Shown in pieces: positions 7,763 through 16,159 of a stretch of 64,000 nt of DNA. The DNA lies in the NCBI RefSeq assembly GCF_014851565.1, contig NZ_JACVAA010000010.1, positions 1-64,000 of the forward strand, read 5' to 3'. Numbering within the stretch: position 1 is the first letter of the stretch; the number at the start of each line of letters is the position of its first letter. The translations under genes were made by a program, and so were the position numbers. The notes beneath the pieces were generated by a model. The model saw only the letters and a program-made list of their open reading frames with translations, made no database searches and was not told the origin of the DNA. The stretch is from Pseudomonas sp. PDM15 (GTDB lineage: Bacteria > Pseudomonadota > Gammaproteobacteria > Pseudomonadales > Pseudomonadaceae).

Positions 7763-9430
7763 ATGAGCAAGCCCACCGTCGAAAAAGCCGCCAACTTCCT
7801 GCGCCCCATCGTTCAGGCCGATCTGGACAGCGGCAAGCACGCCAAGATCATCACCCGCTTCCCGCCGGAGCCCAACGGCTACCTGCACATCGGGCACGCC
7901 AAGAGTATCTGCCTGAACTTCGGCCTGGCCCAGGAATTCGGTGGCGAGTGCAACCTGCGTTTCGACGACACCAACCCGGCCAAGGAAGACCAGGAATACA
8001 TCGACGCGATCAAGAGCGACGTCGAGTGGCTGGGCTTCCAGTGGGCCGGCAAGGAGCGCTACGCCTCCGACTACTTCGACCAGCTGCACGCCTGGGCCGT
8101 CGAGCTGATCAAGGCTGGCAAGGCCTTCGTCTGCGACCTCAACGCCGAGGAAATGCGTGAGTACCGCGGCACCCTGACCACTCCCGGCAAGGACAGCCCG
8201 TTCCGCGAGCGCTCGGTGGAAGAGAACCTGGACCTGTTCGCCCGCATGAAGGCCGGCGAGTTCCCGGACGGCGCCCGCTCGCTGCGCGCCAAGATCGACA
8301 TGACCTCGCGCAATATGAACCTGCGCGACCCGATCCTCTACCGCATCCGCCACGCCCATCACCACCAGACCGGTGACAAATGGTGCATCTACCCGAGCTA
8401 CGACTTCACCCACGGTCAGTCGGACGCCATCGAGGGCATCACCCACTCCATCTGCACCCTGGAGTTCGAAGACCACCGCCCGCTGTACGAGTGGTTCCTC
8501 GAGCAACTGCCGGTGCCGGCGCAACCGCGCCAGTACGAATTCGCCCGCCTCAACCTGAACTACACCATCACCAGCAAGCGCAAGCTCAAGCAGCTGGTTG
8601 ACGAGAAACACGTCAATGGTTGGGACGATCCGCGCATGTCGACCCTGTCCGGCTATCGCCGCCGCGGCTACACCCCGGCCTCGATCCGCACCTTCTGCGA
8701 CATGATCGGCGTCAACCGCGCTGGCGGGGTGGTCGATATCGGCATGCTGGAGTTCGCCATCCGCGAGGACCTGGACGCCAACGCCGCGCGCGCCATGTGC
8801 GTGCTCAAGCCGCTCAAGGTAGTCATCACCAACTACCCGGAGGGCCAGATCGAGAACCTCGAACTGCCGCGCCATCCGAAGCAGGACATGGGCGTGCGCG
8901 TGCTGCCGTTCAGCCGCGAGATCTTCATCGACACCAGTGACTTCGAAGAAACCCCGCCGGACGGCTTCAAGCGCCTGATCCCGGGTGGCGAAGTGCGCCT
9001 GCGCGGCAGCTACGTGATCCGCGCCGACGAAGCGATCAAGGACGCCGCCGGCAACATCGTCGAGCTGCGCTGCTCCTACGACGAGAACACCCTGGGCAAG
9101 AACCCCGAAGGCCGCAAGGTCAAGGGCGTGATCCACTGGGTGCCGGCTGCCGAGAGCGTGGAGTGCGAAGTGCGCCTGTACGACCGCCTGTTCCGCTCCG
9201 CCAACCCGGAGAAGGACGAGGAGGGCGGCAGCTTCCTCGACAATATCAACCCGGAGTCCTTGGTCGTTCTGCAGGGCTGCCGAGCCGAGCCGTCGCTGGC
9301 CCAGGCCGCGCCGGAAGAGCGTTTCCAGTTCGAGCGCGAAGGCTACTTCGTCGCCGACCTGAAGGACTCGCAGCCCGGCAAGCCGGTGTTCAACCGTACC
9401 GTCACCCTGCGCGACACCTGGGGAGCCTGA
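7763..9430 (+). CDS. glnS: Glutaminyl-tRNA synthetase
   Basis: A 555-residue class I synthetase that charges tRNA-Gln. The HIGH motif is at residues 42-45 (PPEPNGYLHIGHAKS) and the KMSKS-equivalent is ITSKRKL. Catalytic and anticodon-binding domains are full length, matching the E. coli enzyme. The open frame extends upstream to 7664, but 7763 is chosen for its AAGGA Shine-Dalgarno and the start of similarity (MSKPTVEKAANF). Only three bases separate its stop from cysS, so the two synthetases form one operon, as in P. aeruginosa. Confidence 0.97.
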   Translation: MSKPTVEKAANFLRPIVQADLDSGKHAKIITRFPPEPNGYLHIGHAKSICLNFGLAQEFGGECNLRFDDTNPAKEDQEYIDAIKSDVEWLGFQWAGKERYASDYFDQLHAWAVELIKAGKAFVCDLNAEEMREYRGTLTTPGKDSPFRERSVEENLDLFARMKAGEFPDGARSLRAKIDMTSRNMNLRDPILYRIRHAHHHQTGDKWCIYPSYDFTHGQSDAIEGITHSICTLEFEDHRPLYEWFLEQLPVPAQPRQYEFARLNLNYTITSKRKLKQLVDEKHVNGWDDPRMSTLSGYRRRGYTPASIRTFCDMIGVNRAGGVVDIGMLEFAIREDLDANAARAMCVLKPLKVVITNYPEGQIENLELPRHPKQDMGVRVLPFSREIFIDTSDFEETPPDGFKRLIPGGEVRLRGSYVIRADEAIKDAAGNIVELRCSYDENTLGKNPEGRKVKGVIHWVPAAESVECEVRLYDRLFRSANPEKDEEGGSFLDNINPESLVVLQGCRAEPSLAQAAPEERFQFEREGYFVADLKDSQPGKPVFNRTVTLRDTWGA

Positions 9431-9433
9431 TCC

Positions 9434-10819
9434 ATGGCGTTGTCCATCTACAACACCCTGAGCAAGGTCAAAGAGCCGTTCCAGCCGCTGGAAGGTAACC
9501 AGGTGCGCATGTACGTGTGCGGCATGACCGTGTACGACTTCTGCCACATCGGCCACGCCCGCGTGATGGTCGCCTTCGACGTGGTCACCCGCTGGCTGCG
9601 CCAGCGCGGCTATGACGTGACCTACGTGCGCAACATCACCGACATCGACGACAAGATCATCAAGCGCGCCCAGGAGAACGGCGAGCCGTTCGAGGCCCTG
9701 GTGGATCGCATGATCGCCGCCATGCACGAAGACGAGGCGCGTCTGTCCGTGCTGCGTCCGGACATCGAGCCGCGCGCCACCGGCCATATCGCCGGCATGC
9801 ACCAGATGATCCAGACCCTGATCGACAAGGGCTACGCCTACGCCCCGGGCAATGGCGACGTGTACTACCGCGTCGGCAAGTTCGTTGGCTACGGCAAGCT
9901 GTCGCGCAAGAAGATCGAAGACCTGAAGATCGGTGCACGCATCGAGATCGACGAGATCAAGCAGGACCCGCTGGACTTCGTGCTGTGGAAAGGCGCCAAG
10001 CCGGGCGAGCCGAGCTGGGAGTCGCCGTGGGGCAAGGGTCGTCCGGGCTGGCACATCGAGTGCTCGGTGATGTCCACCTGCTGCCTGGGCGAGACCTTCG
10101 ACATCCACGGCGGCGGCCCGGACTTGGTGTTCCCGCACCACGAGAACGAGATCGCGCAGAGCGAGGCGGCCACCGGCAAGCTCTACGCCAACACCTGGAT
10201 GCACGCCGGCGCGGTGCGCGTGGACGGCGAGAAGATGTCCAAGTCCTTGGGCAACTTCTTCACCATCCGCGAGGTGCTGGAGAAGTACCACCCGGAAGTG
10301 GTGCGCTACCTGCTGGTGTCCAGCCACTACCGCAGCCCGATCAACTACTCCGAAGACAGCCTCAAGGAAGCCAAGGGCGCCCTGGAGCGCTTCTACAACG
10401 GCCTCAAGGGCCTGCCGGAAGTGGCAGCTGCCGGTGGCGAAGCCTTCGTCGAGCGCTTCGGCGCGGCGATGGACGACGACTTCAACTCGCCGGAAGCCTG
10501 CGCCGTGCTGTTCGAGATGATCCGCGAGGTCAACCGCCTGCGCGAGACTGACGCCCAGGCCGCCGCCGGCCTGGCCGCCCAGCTCAAGCAACTGGCCGGC
10601 GTGCTCGGCGTGCTGCAGCTGGAGCCGGATGCCTTCCTCCAGGCCGGTGCCGCCGGCAAGGTCGACGCCGCCGAAGTCGACGCGCTGATCGCCGCACGCC
10701 TGCAGGCCCGTGCCGACAAGAACTGGGCCGAGTCCGACCGCATCCGCGACCAGATCACCGCCATGGGCGTGGTGCTGGAAGACGGCAAGGGCGGCACCAC
10801 CTGGCGCCTGGCCGAGTAA
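9434..10819 (+). CDS. cysS: Cysteinyl-tRNA synthetase
   Basis: A 461-residue class I synthetase for tRNA-Cys. The first zinc ligand Cys29 (MYVCGMTVYD), the HIGH motif at 38-41, the second zinc site (HIECSVMSTCCLG, HHENEIAQSE) and the KMSKS loop (GEKMSKSLGN) are intact. It is the second gene of the glnS-cysS operon and ends at a strong bidirectional terminator. Confidence 0.97.
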   Translation: MALSIYNTLSKVKEPFQPLEGNQVRMYVCGMTVYDFCHIGHARVMVAFDVVTRWLRQRGYDVTYVRNITDIDDKIIKRAQENGEPFEALVDRMIAAMHEDEARLSVLRPDIEPRATGHIAGMHQMIQTLIDKGYAYAPGNGDVYYRVGKFVGYGKLSRKKIEDLKIGARIEIDEIKQDPLDFVLWKGAKPGEPSWESPWGKGRPGWHIECSVMSTCCLGETFDIHGGGPDLVFPHHENEIAQSEAATGKLYANTWMHAGAVRVDGEKMSKSLGNFFTIREVLEKYHPEVVRYLLVSSHYRSPINYSEDSLKEAKGALERFYNGLKGLPEVAAAGGEAFVERFGAAMDDDFNSPEACAVLFEMIREVNRLRETDAQAAAGLAAQLKQLAGVLGVLQLEPDAFLQAGAAGKVDAAEVDALIAARLQARADKNWAESDRIRDQITAMGVVLEDGKGGTTWRLAE

Positions 10820-10830
10820 GCGCTGCGCTG

Positions 10831-10866
10831 CATGAAAAAGGCCGCCCTCGGGCGGCCTTTTTCATG
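10831..10866. terminator. Bidirectional intrinsic terminator after cysS
   Basis: A 36-base near-perfect palindrome (CATGAAAAAGGCCGCCC, TC loop, then its complement) with A- and T-tracts on both arms. It serves cysS (plus strand) and the convergent helicase gene (minus strand). Confidence 0.9.
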
Positions 10867-10875
10867 CCTGCGTAT

Positions 10876-12744
10876 CTAGCGTTTGCCGCTGTACCAGATC
10901 ACCCGGCTGACGCCACGAGTGACGGCCACATAGGCCAGGCGCAGGCTCTCGTCGCGCATGGCCTGGTCGTAGCCGTTGCGGAACAGCCCGCAGTGGGCAT
11001 ACAGCGCGTTGCGCAGCGGATGCGGCTCGGGGCTGCCGCCCTCGTCGAGGATGATCGCCACTTCGCCCTGCAGACCCTTGGCGCGGTGGATGCTGTAGGC
11101 ACGCACCGGCAGGCTCGGGTCCAGCTGGGCCTGCACCTGCTTCAGCGCATCGTTGCGCCGGCCGAGCAGCAGCACCGGGTTGCGTTCGCGGCTGCCGCGC
11201 TGGGCGACATGCGCGCACTGCGCGGCGATTTCCTGCAGCAGCTCGGGCAGCCGGCGCTTGAGGTCGAAGCCCTCGATGCGGCGCAAGCCGTGGTCACCTG
11301 GCTGCGCGGCCTTGACCGCCTGGCTGCGCTTGGCTTGCTTGCAGGCAACGTGCTGCAGCAGCGCCTCGGCATCGCGCAGGATTGGTTCGATGCTGCGGAA
11401 GTTGGCGGTCAGCATCAGCACCTGGCTCCTGGCCTTGCCGCGGCTGGGAAAGTGGCGGTCGAAGTCGAGGAACAGCTCCGGCGAGCTGCCGCGCCAGCCG
11501 TAGATTGACTGCCAGTCGTCGCCGATGGCCATCAGGCTGACCGCCTTGCCGCGACTGGTCAGGGCGCGGTGCACGGCCTGCAGCCAGTGGACGATCTGCG
11601 GCGAGATGTCCTGGAACTCGTCGATCAGCAGATGGCGCAGCGGCTCGATGGCCTGCGCCGGCAGCTCCTCGGCGCTGACCAGGCGCTCGCCGAGCTGGCG
11701 GAAGGCCGCATCGAAGGTGATGACGTCTTGCGCCTGCAGCAGAGCCTGGAAGCGCGCCCAGAAGCTGGCGAGCGCCTGCAGGAACAGGCGCTCGCGTGGC
11801 GCGCAGTCCAGCGTGGCTGCACCAAGGCGATCCGGGCGCAGGCCGAGGCTCTCGGCGAAGCAGCCCTGCTGGTAGAACGCCTCATATAGTGCTGTGGCGC
11901 GCAGTTCGCCGGCCAGGCGCAGGCCCTCCTGGGGCGGCTTGCCGACGGCCTCGGGCATGGCCACACCGAGCAGCTCATGCACCTGCTGGCGGAAGGCGGC
12001 ATCGCTGGCGTAGAGCTCATCGTAAGCCTTGCGCAGCAGGCGCTGTTGCGCGGGTGGCAGGCGTCCGCCGGCCGGTGCGTCCGGTTCCTCCCCGGCGTCG
12101 CCGCCGAGCTGCTCGAACCAGGCCGGCGCGCCCAGCAACGTCTTGGCCTGTTGCGCCATGGCCGAGTGGAAGGTACGCACGCACTGGCGCGCCTGTGCCT
12201 CGTCGAAGGGCAATCGCCAGAAGGCCAGCAGGCGCAGCAGCTGGCCGCGCAGCTCGGCGCAGGAGGCGTTGGTGAAGGAGATCACCGTAAGGCTGCTGGC
12301 GGGAATTTGCAGGTGGCAGAGCATGAACACCACGCGCAGCAGCAGGGTGGTGGACTTGCCCGAGCCGGCGCCGGCGAAGATGCGCGCCAGCGGGGCGCGA
12401 CAGAGGATCATCGCCCACTGCTCGTCGGACGGTGCGCCGATCAGCCCAGCCGCCACCGCCTCGGCGACGCGTTCGCGCATGGCGGCGATCTGGCTGTCGT
12501 CGACCTTCGGGCGGGCGCTGGAATAGATGCCGGTGGGTACCGGGGCAGGGCCATCGCTGGCCTTCTTCTTGCGGCCGCCCGCCTTGGCCTTGCCGCCGCT
12601 GGCGGGGCGCTTGGCGCGCGGTTGCGGCTGGCGCAGCCGGGCCGCGGCCTCGCGTTCGGCGCGCAGGTATTCGGTGGTGCGGGGGAAGTAGCGCGCCAAG
12701 GCGCTGGAGAACAGCGCCTTGTAGCGTTTGACGGCGGACAGCAT
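10876..12744 (-). CDS. UvrD/Rep-like superfamily 1 DNA helicase
   Basis: A 622-residue SF1A helicase. Visible motifs are the Q-motif and Walker A (SDEQWAMIL..AGAGSGKST, 124-132), motif Ia (VISFTNASC), Walker B (LLIDEFQDIS), motif III (GDDWQSIYGWRGS), motif V (SIHRAKGLQGEVAIIL) and motif VI (RLAYVAVTRG). The first 100 residues form an unusual basic, lysine/arginine-rich extension (about 33-62) before the helicase core, and the whole protein is shorter than UvrD or Rep (about 670-720). It is therefore a distinct member rather than uvrD itself; its partner and pathway are unknown. It sits at the left edge of the accessory block between cysS and folD. Confidence 0.85.
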   Translation of the reverse strand: MLSAVKRYKALFSSALARYFPRTTEYLRAEREAAARLRQPQPRAKRPASGGKAKAGGRKKKASDGPAPVPTGIYSSARPKVDDSQIAAMRERVAEAVAAGLIGAPSDEQWAMILCRAPLARIFAGAGSGKSTTLLLRVVFMLCHLQIPASSLTVISFTNASCAELRGQLLRLLAFWRLPFDEAQARQCVRTFHSAMAQQAKTLLGAPAWFEQLGGDAGEEPDAPAGGRLPPAQQRLLRKAYDELYASDAAFRQQVHELLGVAMPEAVGKPPQEGLRLAGELRATALYEAFYQQGCFAESLGLRPDRLGAATLDCAPRERLFLQALASFWARFQALLQAQDVITFDAAFRQLGERLVSAEELPAQAIEPLRHLLIDEFQDISPQIVHWLQAVHRALTSRGKAVSLMAIGDDWQSIYGWRGSSPELFLDFDRHFPSRGKARSQVLMLTANFRSIEPILRDAEALLQHVACKQAKRSQAVKAAQPGDHGLRRIEGFDLKRRLPELLQEIAAQCAHVAQRGSRERNPVLLLGRRNDALKQVQAQLDPSLPVRAYSIHRAKGLQGEVAIILDEGGSPEPHPLRNALYAHCGLFRNGYDQAMRDESLRLAYVAVTRGVSRVIWYSGKR

Positions 12745-12829
12745 GGCAACTCGGAAAGCAGATGCGGCCGGCCATCATACGGGCTTTCCGCCGCGGGCTG
12801 GAGCCTGGCAATGGGCCAGCGGATCAGGG

Positions 12830-13957
12830 TTACTGGGCTTCGAGTATCTCCAGGGCGATGCGCACCCGCTCGGCATTCGGGTAGTTGCGGTTGGCCAGGA
12901 TCACCAGGCCGGTGGCGCGGGCCGGCAACAGCACCACGTAGGCGCCGAAGCCATTGGTCGAGCCGGTCTTGTTCAGCAGCAGGTCGCCCTCAGCCGGCTG
13001 TGGCGTGGCGAAGCGCTCGACGGCATGCGGCTCCAGGGCCATCGGCGTGGAGTTGCCGGCCTGCAGACGCTGCAGAGTGATGGGGTAGGCGTAGCGCTCC
13101 CAGCCCAGGCCCTGGGTCATGTCGCCGACCCGGTAATAACCCAGTTGGGTGGTGGCAATGGCCTGGCGCAGCGGTGTCGGCAGCTGCGACGGATCGAGGT
13201 TGGCCTCGACGAAGCGCAGCATGTCAGCGGCAGAAGATTTCACCCCGTAGGCCTCGGCGTCCAGCGGGCCCGGCTGCACGCGGATCGCCTTCTCCTCGCG
13301 GTAGCCCCAGGCGTAGCGCGCCATCTGGCCCTGCGGCACGCGCACATGGCTCTCCGTCATGCCCAGTTGCGGGAACAGCCGGCGCTCCAGCAACTGGTCG
13401 AACGGCTCGCCCAGGCTGGCGGCGGCCAGGTGGCCGAACAGGCCGATGCTGGGGTTGGAATACAGGCGCTGGCTACCGGCGCGGTAGGCGGGTTGCCAGG
13501 CGCGGTAGTAGTCGAGCGTCTGCCGCTCGTCGTGCACGGTATCCGGGAATTGCAGCGGCAGTCCGCCGGGCGTGTAGGTGGCCAGGTCGAGCAGGCTGAT
13601 CTGGTCGAAGGCAGTGCCGCGCAGCGCCGGCAGATGCTTGCTGGCCAGATCGTTCAGGCGCAGCTTGCCTTCGGCCTGGGCATAGGCGCCGAGGGTGGCG
13701 GTGAACAGCTTGCTCACCGAGCCCAGTTCGAACAGGGTGTGCTCGTCCACCGCCTGGCCGCTGTCGCGGTCGGCGACGCCGTAGTTGAAGAAGTGCCGCT
13801 CGCCCTTGTGCATGATGGCCACGGCCAGGCCAGGAATCCGGTACTGCTCGATGGCTGGTTGCACGGCGGCGTCGACGGTAGCGCGCAGCTCATTTGGCTG
13901 CGCCAGGGCTGTGTGGCCGATCAGCAGCAGGGCCAGTGCGGTGGTTTTGAATCGCAT
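12830..13957 (-). CDS. ampC: Class C beta-lactamase (AmpC type)
   Basis: A 375-residue serine beta-lactamase of class C, exported to the periplasm by an N-terminal signal peptide (MRFKTTALALLLIGHTALA). The three active-site elements are intact: SVSK (Ser80-Lys83), YSN (Tyr166-Asn168) and KTG (330-332). Length suits class C enzymes; a D-alanyl esterase is the less likely alternative. The start at 13957 has AAGGA before it; the open frame extends into the upstream gene. It lies 11 bases downstream of an Lrp/AsnC regulator on the same strand, and no divergent ampR gene is present, so the usual AmpR-based induction is not supported by the local layout. Confidence 0.9.
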   Translation of the reverse strand: MRFKTTALALLLIGHTALAQPNELRATVDAAVQPAIEQYRIPGLAVAIMHKGERHFFNYGVADRDSGQAVDEHTLFELGSVSKLFTATLGAYAQAEGKLRLNDLASKHLPALRGTAFDQISLLDLATYTPGGLPLQFPDTVHDERQTLDYYRAWQPAYRAGSQRLYSNPSIGLFGHLAAASLGEPFDQLLERRLFPQLGMTESHVRVPQGQMARYAWGYREEKAIRVQPGPLDAEAYGVKSSAADMLRFVEANLDPSQLPTPLRQAIATTQLGYYRVGDMTQGLGWERYAYPITLQRLQAGNSTPMALEPHAVERFATPQPAEGDLLLNKTGSTNGFGAYVVLLPARATGLVILANRNYPNAERVRIALEILEAQ

Positions 13958-13968
13958 GGATAAGTCCT

Positions 13969-14406
13969 TCAGTTCATCGGCGGCAGCCGGCGCGGCACCG
14001 AGGTCTTCTTGACGATGGCGGTGTTGGTCTCGGCATAGGCGTTGATGCGGTCCAGCAACTCGTCGAGCTGCTCCATGGAGCGCACGTGCAGGCGGGCGAC
14101 GAAGCAGTCCTCGCCAGTGATCTTGTCGCACTCGGTGAACTCGGGGATCGACTGGATCTGCCGCTCCACCTCATGCAGCTTGCCGGGCAGCGGGCGCACG
14201 CGAACGATGGCCTGCAGCTGGTAGCCGAAGTGGCGCGGGTCCACCTCCACGGTGTAGCCCTTGATCACCCCGCGCTCCTCCAGGCGGCGCAGGCGCTCGG
14301 CGACGCTGGGCGAGGACAGGCCGCTGATCTGCGCCAGCGCCTTGAGCGAGCGGCGCGAGTCTTCCATCAGGGCGTTGAGCAGAAGCTGGTCGATTTCGTC
14401 GGTCAT
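13969..14406 (-). CDS. Lrp/AsnC family transcriptional regulator
   Basis: A 145-residue regulator with an N-terminal winged helix (IDQLLLNALMEDSRRSLKAL..LSSPSVAERLRRLEERGVI, about 4-50) and a C-terminal RAM ligand-binding domain (about 65-140, ECDKITGEDCFVARLHV). It is divergent from the EamA exporter gene across 134 bp, the usual layout in which an Lrp-type protein controls an amino-acid exporter. The beta-lactamase gene follows by 11 bases and is probably on the same transcript. Confidence 0.9.
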   Translation of the reverse strand: MTDEIDQLLLNALMEDSRRSLKALAQISGLSSPSVAERLRRLEERGVIKGYTVEVDPRHFGYQLQAIVRVRPLPGKLHEVERQIQSIPEFTECDKITGEDCFVARLHVRSMEQLDELLDRINAYAETNTAIVKKTSVPRRLPPMN

Positions 14407-14540
14407 GGCGTGCTCATAAGGTTATTTCTGAAAAGTACCTTCGCAATAAAGGCGGTGCTTCAGTTTTGCCTTAGATTAGCCCTGTATCGGTCGGTCGGGG
14501 TAGCCGAATAATAGTCGCACCCCAACCGGAGACTCCGACC

Positions 14541-15431
14541 ATGGACAAGACCCTTAAGCGCGGCTCGCTGGAAATGATCGCGGCAATGCTGATTTCCGGC
14601 ACCATCGGCTGGTTCGTACTGATTTCCGGCCAGTCCGTGATCGACGTGGTGTTCTGGCGCTGCGTGATCGGCGGCGCCATGTTGCTGCTGGTGTGCGCCG
14701 CGCTCGGCCTGCTGCGTCGCGAGCTGCTGAGCCGGCGGGTGCTGGTCCTGGCGCTGGTGAGCGGGGTGGCCATCGTCGGCAACTGGCTGCTGCTGTTCGC
14801 CTCCTACTCCAAGGCGTCCATCGCCATCAGCACGGCGGTGTACAACGTCCAGCCGTTCATGCTGGTGGGCCTGGCCGCGCTGTTCCTCGGCGAGCGCATC
14901 ACCCTGGCCAAGCTGGCCTGGCTGAGTGTGGCCTTCCTCGGCATGCTGGCCATCGTCAGCGCTCATGGCGACACCGGCACCTCGGGCGAGAACTACCTGC
15001 TGGGCATCGCCCTGGCCCTGGGCGCGGCGCTGCTCTATGCAGTGGCGGCGCTGATCGTCAAACGTCTCTCCGGCACGCCGCCGCACCTGATTGCGCTGAT
15101 TCAGCTGCTCACCGGCATCCTCATGCTGGCGCCGCTGGCCAGTTATCAACTGCCCGAGCAGCCGCAGGCCTGGGCCAGCCTGGCGGCCCTCGGCATCCTG
15201 CATACCGGGGTGATGTACATGCTGCTGTACAGCGCGATCCAGAAGTTGCCGACGGCGCTGACCGGGGCGCTGTCGTTCGTCTACCCGATCGCGGCGATCT
15301 TCGTCGACTGGCTGGCCTTCGGTCATCGCCTCAGCCCGCTGCAGTGGCTGGGTGTGGCTGCCATCCTGCTTGCCGCGGCTGGCATGCAGCAGGGCTGGAG
15401 CCTGCGTCGGCGGCGTCTGGCCGCGGCCTAG
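14541..15431 (+). CDS. EamA/DMT family exporter
   Basis: A 296-residue inner-membrane protein with about ten transmembrane helices and two EamA repeats, the first around residues 8-135 and the second around 150-285. Members export amino acids or other small metabolites. The start at 14541 is preceded by CCGGAGACTCCGACC with a usable GGAG. The divergent Lrp/AsnC gene suggests an amino-acid substrate, but none can be named. It ends three bases from the convergent FKBP gene. Confidence 0.85.
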   Translation: MDKTLKRGSLEMIAAMLISGTIGWFVLISGQSVIDVVFWRCVIGGAMLLLVCAALGLLRRELLSRRVLVLALVSGVAIVGNWLLLFASYSKASIAISTAVYNVQPFMLVGLAALFLGERITLAKLAWLSVAFLGMLAIVSAHGDTGTSGENYLLGIALALGAALLYAVAALIVKRLSGTPPHLIALIQLLTGILMLAPLASYQLPEQPQAWASLAALGILHTGVMYMLLYSAIQKLPTALTGALSFVYPIAAIFVDWLAFGHRLSPLQWLGVAAILLAAAGMQQGWSLRRRRLAAA

Positions 15432-15434
15432 CGA

Positions 15435-15770
15435 TCAGTCGTCGCGGGTCAGCACTTCCAGAAGCTCGATCTCGAACACCAGATTGGAATTCGGCGGGAT
15501 CAAGCCGACCTGGCGTTCGCCATAGCCCAGGTGCGCCGGCACCCACAGCTTGCGTTTGCCGCCGACCTGCATGCCCATCAGGCCCTGGTCCCAGCCCTGG
15601 ATCACCCGGCGTGTGCCGATCACGCACTGGAAGGGTTTGCCGCGCGCGTAGGAGGAATCGAATTCAGTGCTGTCCTCCAGCCAGCCGCGGTACTGGGTGG
15701 TGATCAGCGCTCCCTTGACGGCAGCCTTGCCGCTGCCGAGTTGCAGGTCTTCGATCTTCAGTTCGCTCAT
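15435..15770 (-). CDS. FKBP-type peptidyl-prolyl cis-trans isomerase
   Basis: A 111-residue single-domain FKBP. The core segments TEFDSSYARGKPFQ, VIQGWDQGLMGMQVGGKR, and VPAHLGYGERQVGLIPPNS contain the usual Tyr, Phe, Asp, Trp and the final Tyr of the active pocket. No signal peptide is present, so it is cytoplasmic. The open frame continues upstream to 15902 but similarity begins at the ATG at 15770 (MSELKIEDLQLG). Confidence 0.9.
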   Translation of the reverse strand: MSELKIEDLQLGSGKAAVKGALITTQYRGWLEDSTEFDSSYARGKPFQCVIGTRRVIQGWDQGLMGMQVGGKRKLWVPAHLGYGERQVGLIPPNSNLVFEIELLEVLTRDD

Positions 15771-16159
15771 GACGGTCTCGCAGTGCGTCTTCGGGACAGG
15801 CCCGGGTTTCGGGAACAGGCTCCACCGCCTTGGGGAGCGCGCGGGGCATTCTAACGACTGCCAGCGGCAGGCGATGAACATCGCTGGGTAACCCGCTGGC
15901 ACCTGCGGAGACGATAACGTCTTGCTTCAGGTCAAAGGGAGCGCAGCCGACCGAGCCAATACTGCGCTTCTCGGCAGGCGTGCACCGGAGAACGAACGCT
16001 TCGGGAAGGCCGGTTAGCAGAAGATCATGTCGCCCGACAAGACTACTTAAGTCGACCTGGCGCGATACTATCCGCGCTTGTCGAGCGGCGCCGGTTATCG
16101 CTAGCGTTGCCCTTTGCCGCAAATGGCCGCAGCAGTCGCCTCATGGAAGTGAAGTTGTT
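15771..16159. other. Intergenic stretch without a recognisable gene
   Basis: These 389 bases separate the divergent FKBP and GGDEF-EAL genes. Frames are open in places on both strands but show no recognisable protein and no well-placed Shine-Dalgarno. I looked for a cyclic-di-GMP riboswitch before the GGDEF-EAL gene and found none of its conserved core. A weak -10-like TACTAT lies near 16067; no convincing -35 pairs with it. Confidence 0.4.

Noticed and set aside
7679..10591. A 970-codon open frame opposite glnS and cysS
   Set aside because: It is antisense to two intact synthetase genes, has a Val/Leu/His-rich composition typical of reverse frames in GC-rich DNA, and contains no recognisable domain.
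15771..16159. Possible cyclic-di-GMP riboswitch before the GGDEF-EAL gene
   Set aside because: The conserved riboswitch core was not found; the region shows no convincing paired structure of that type.
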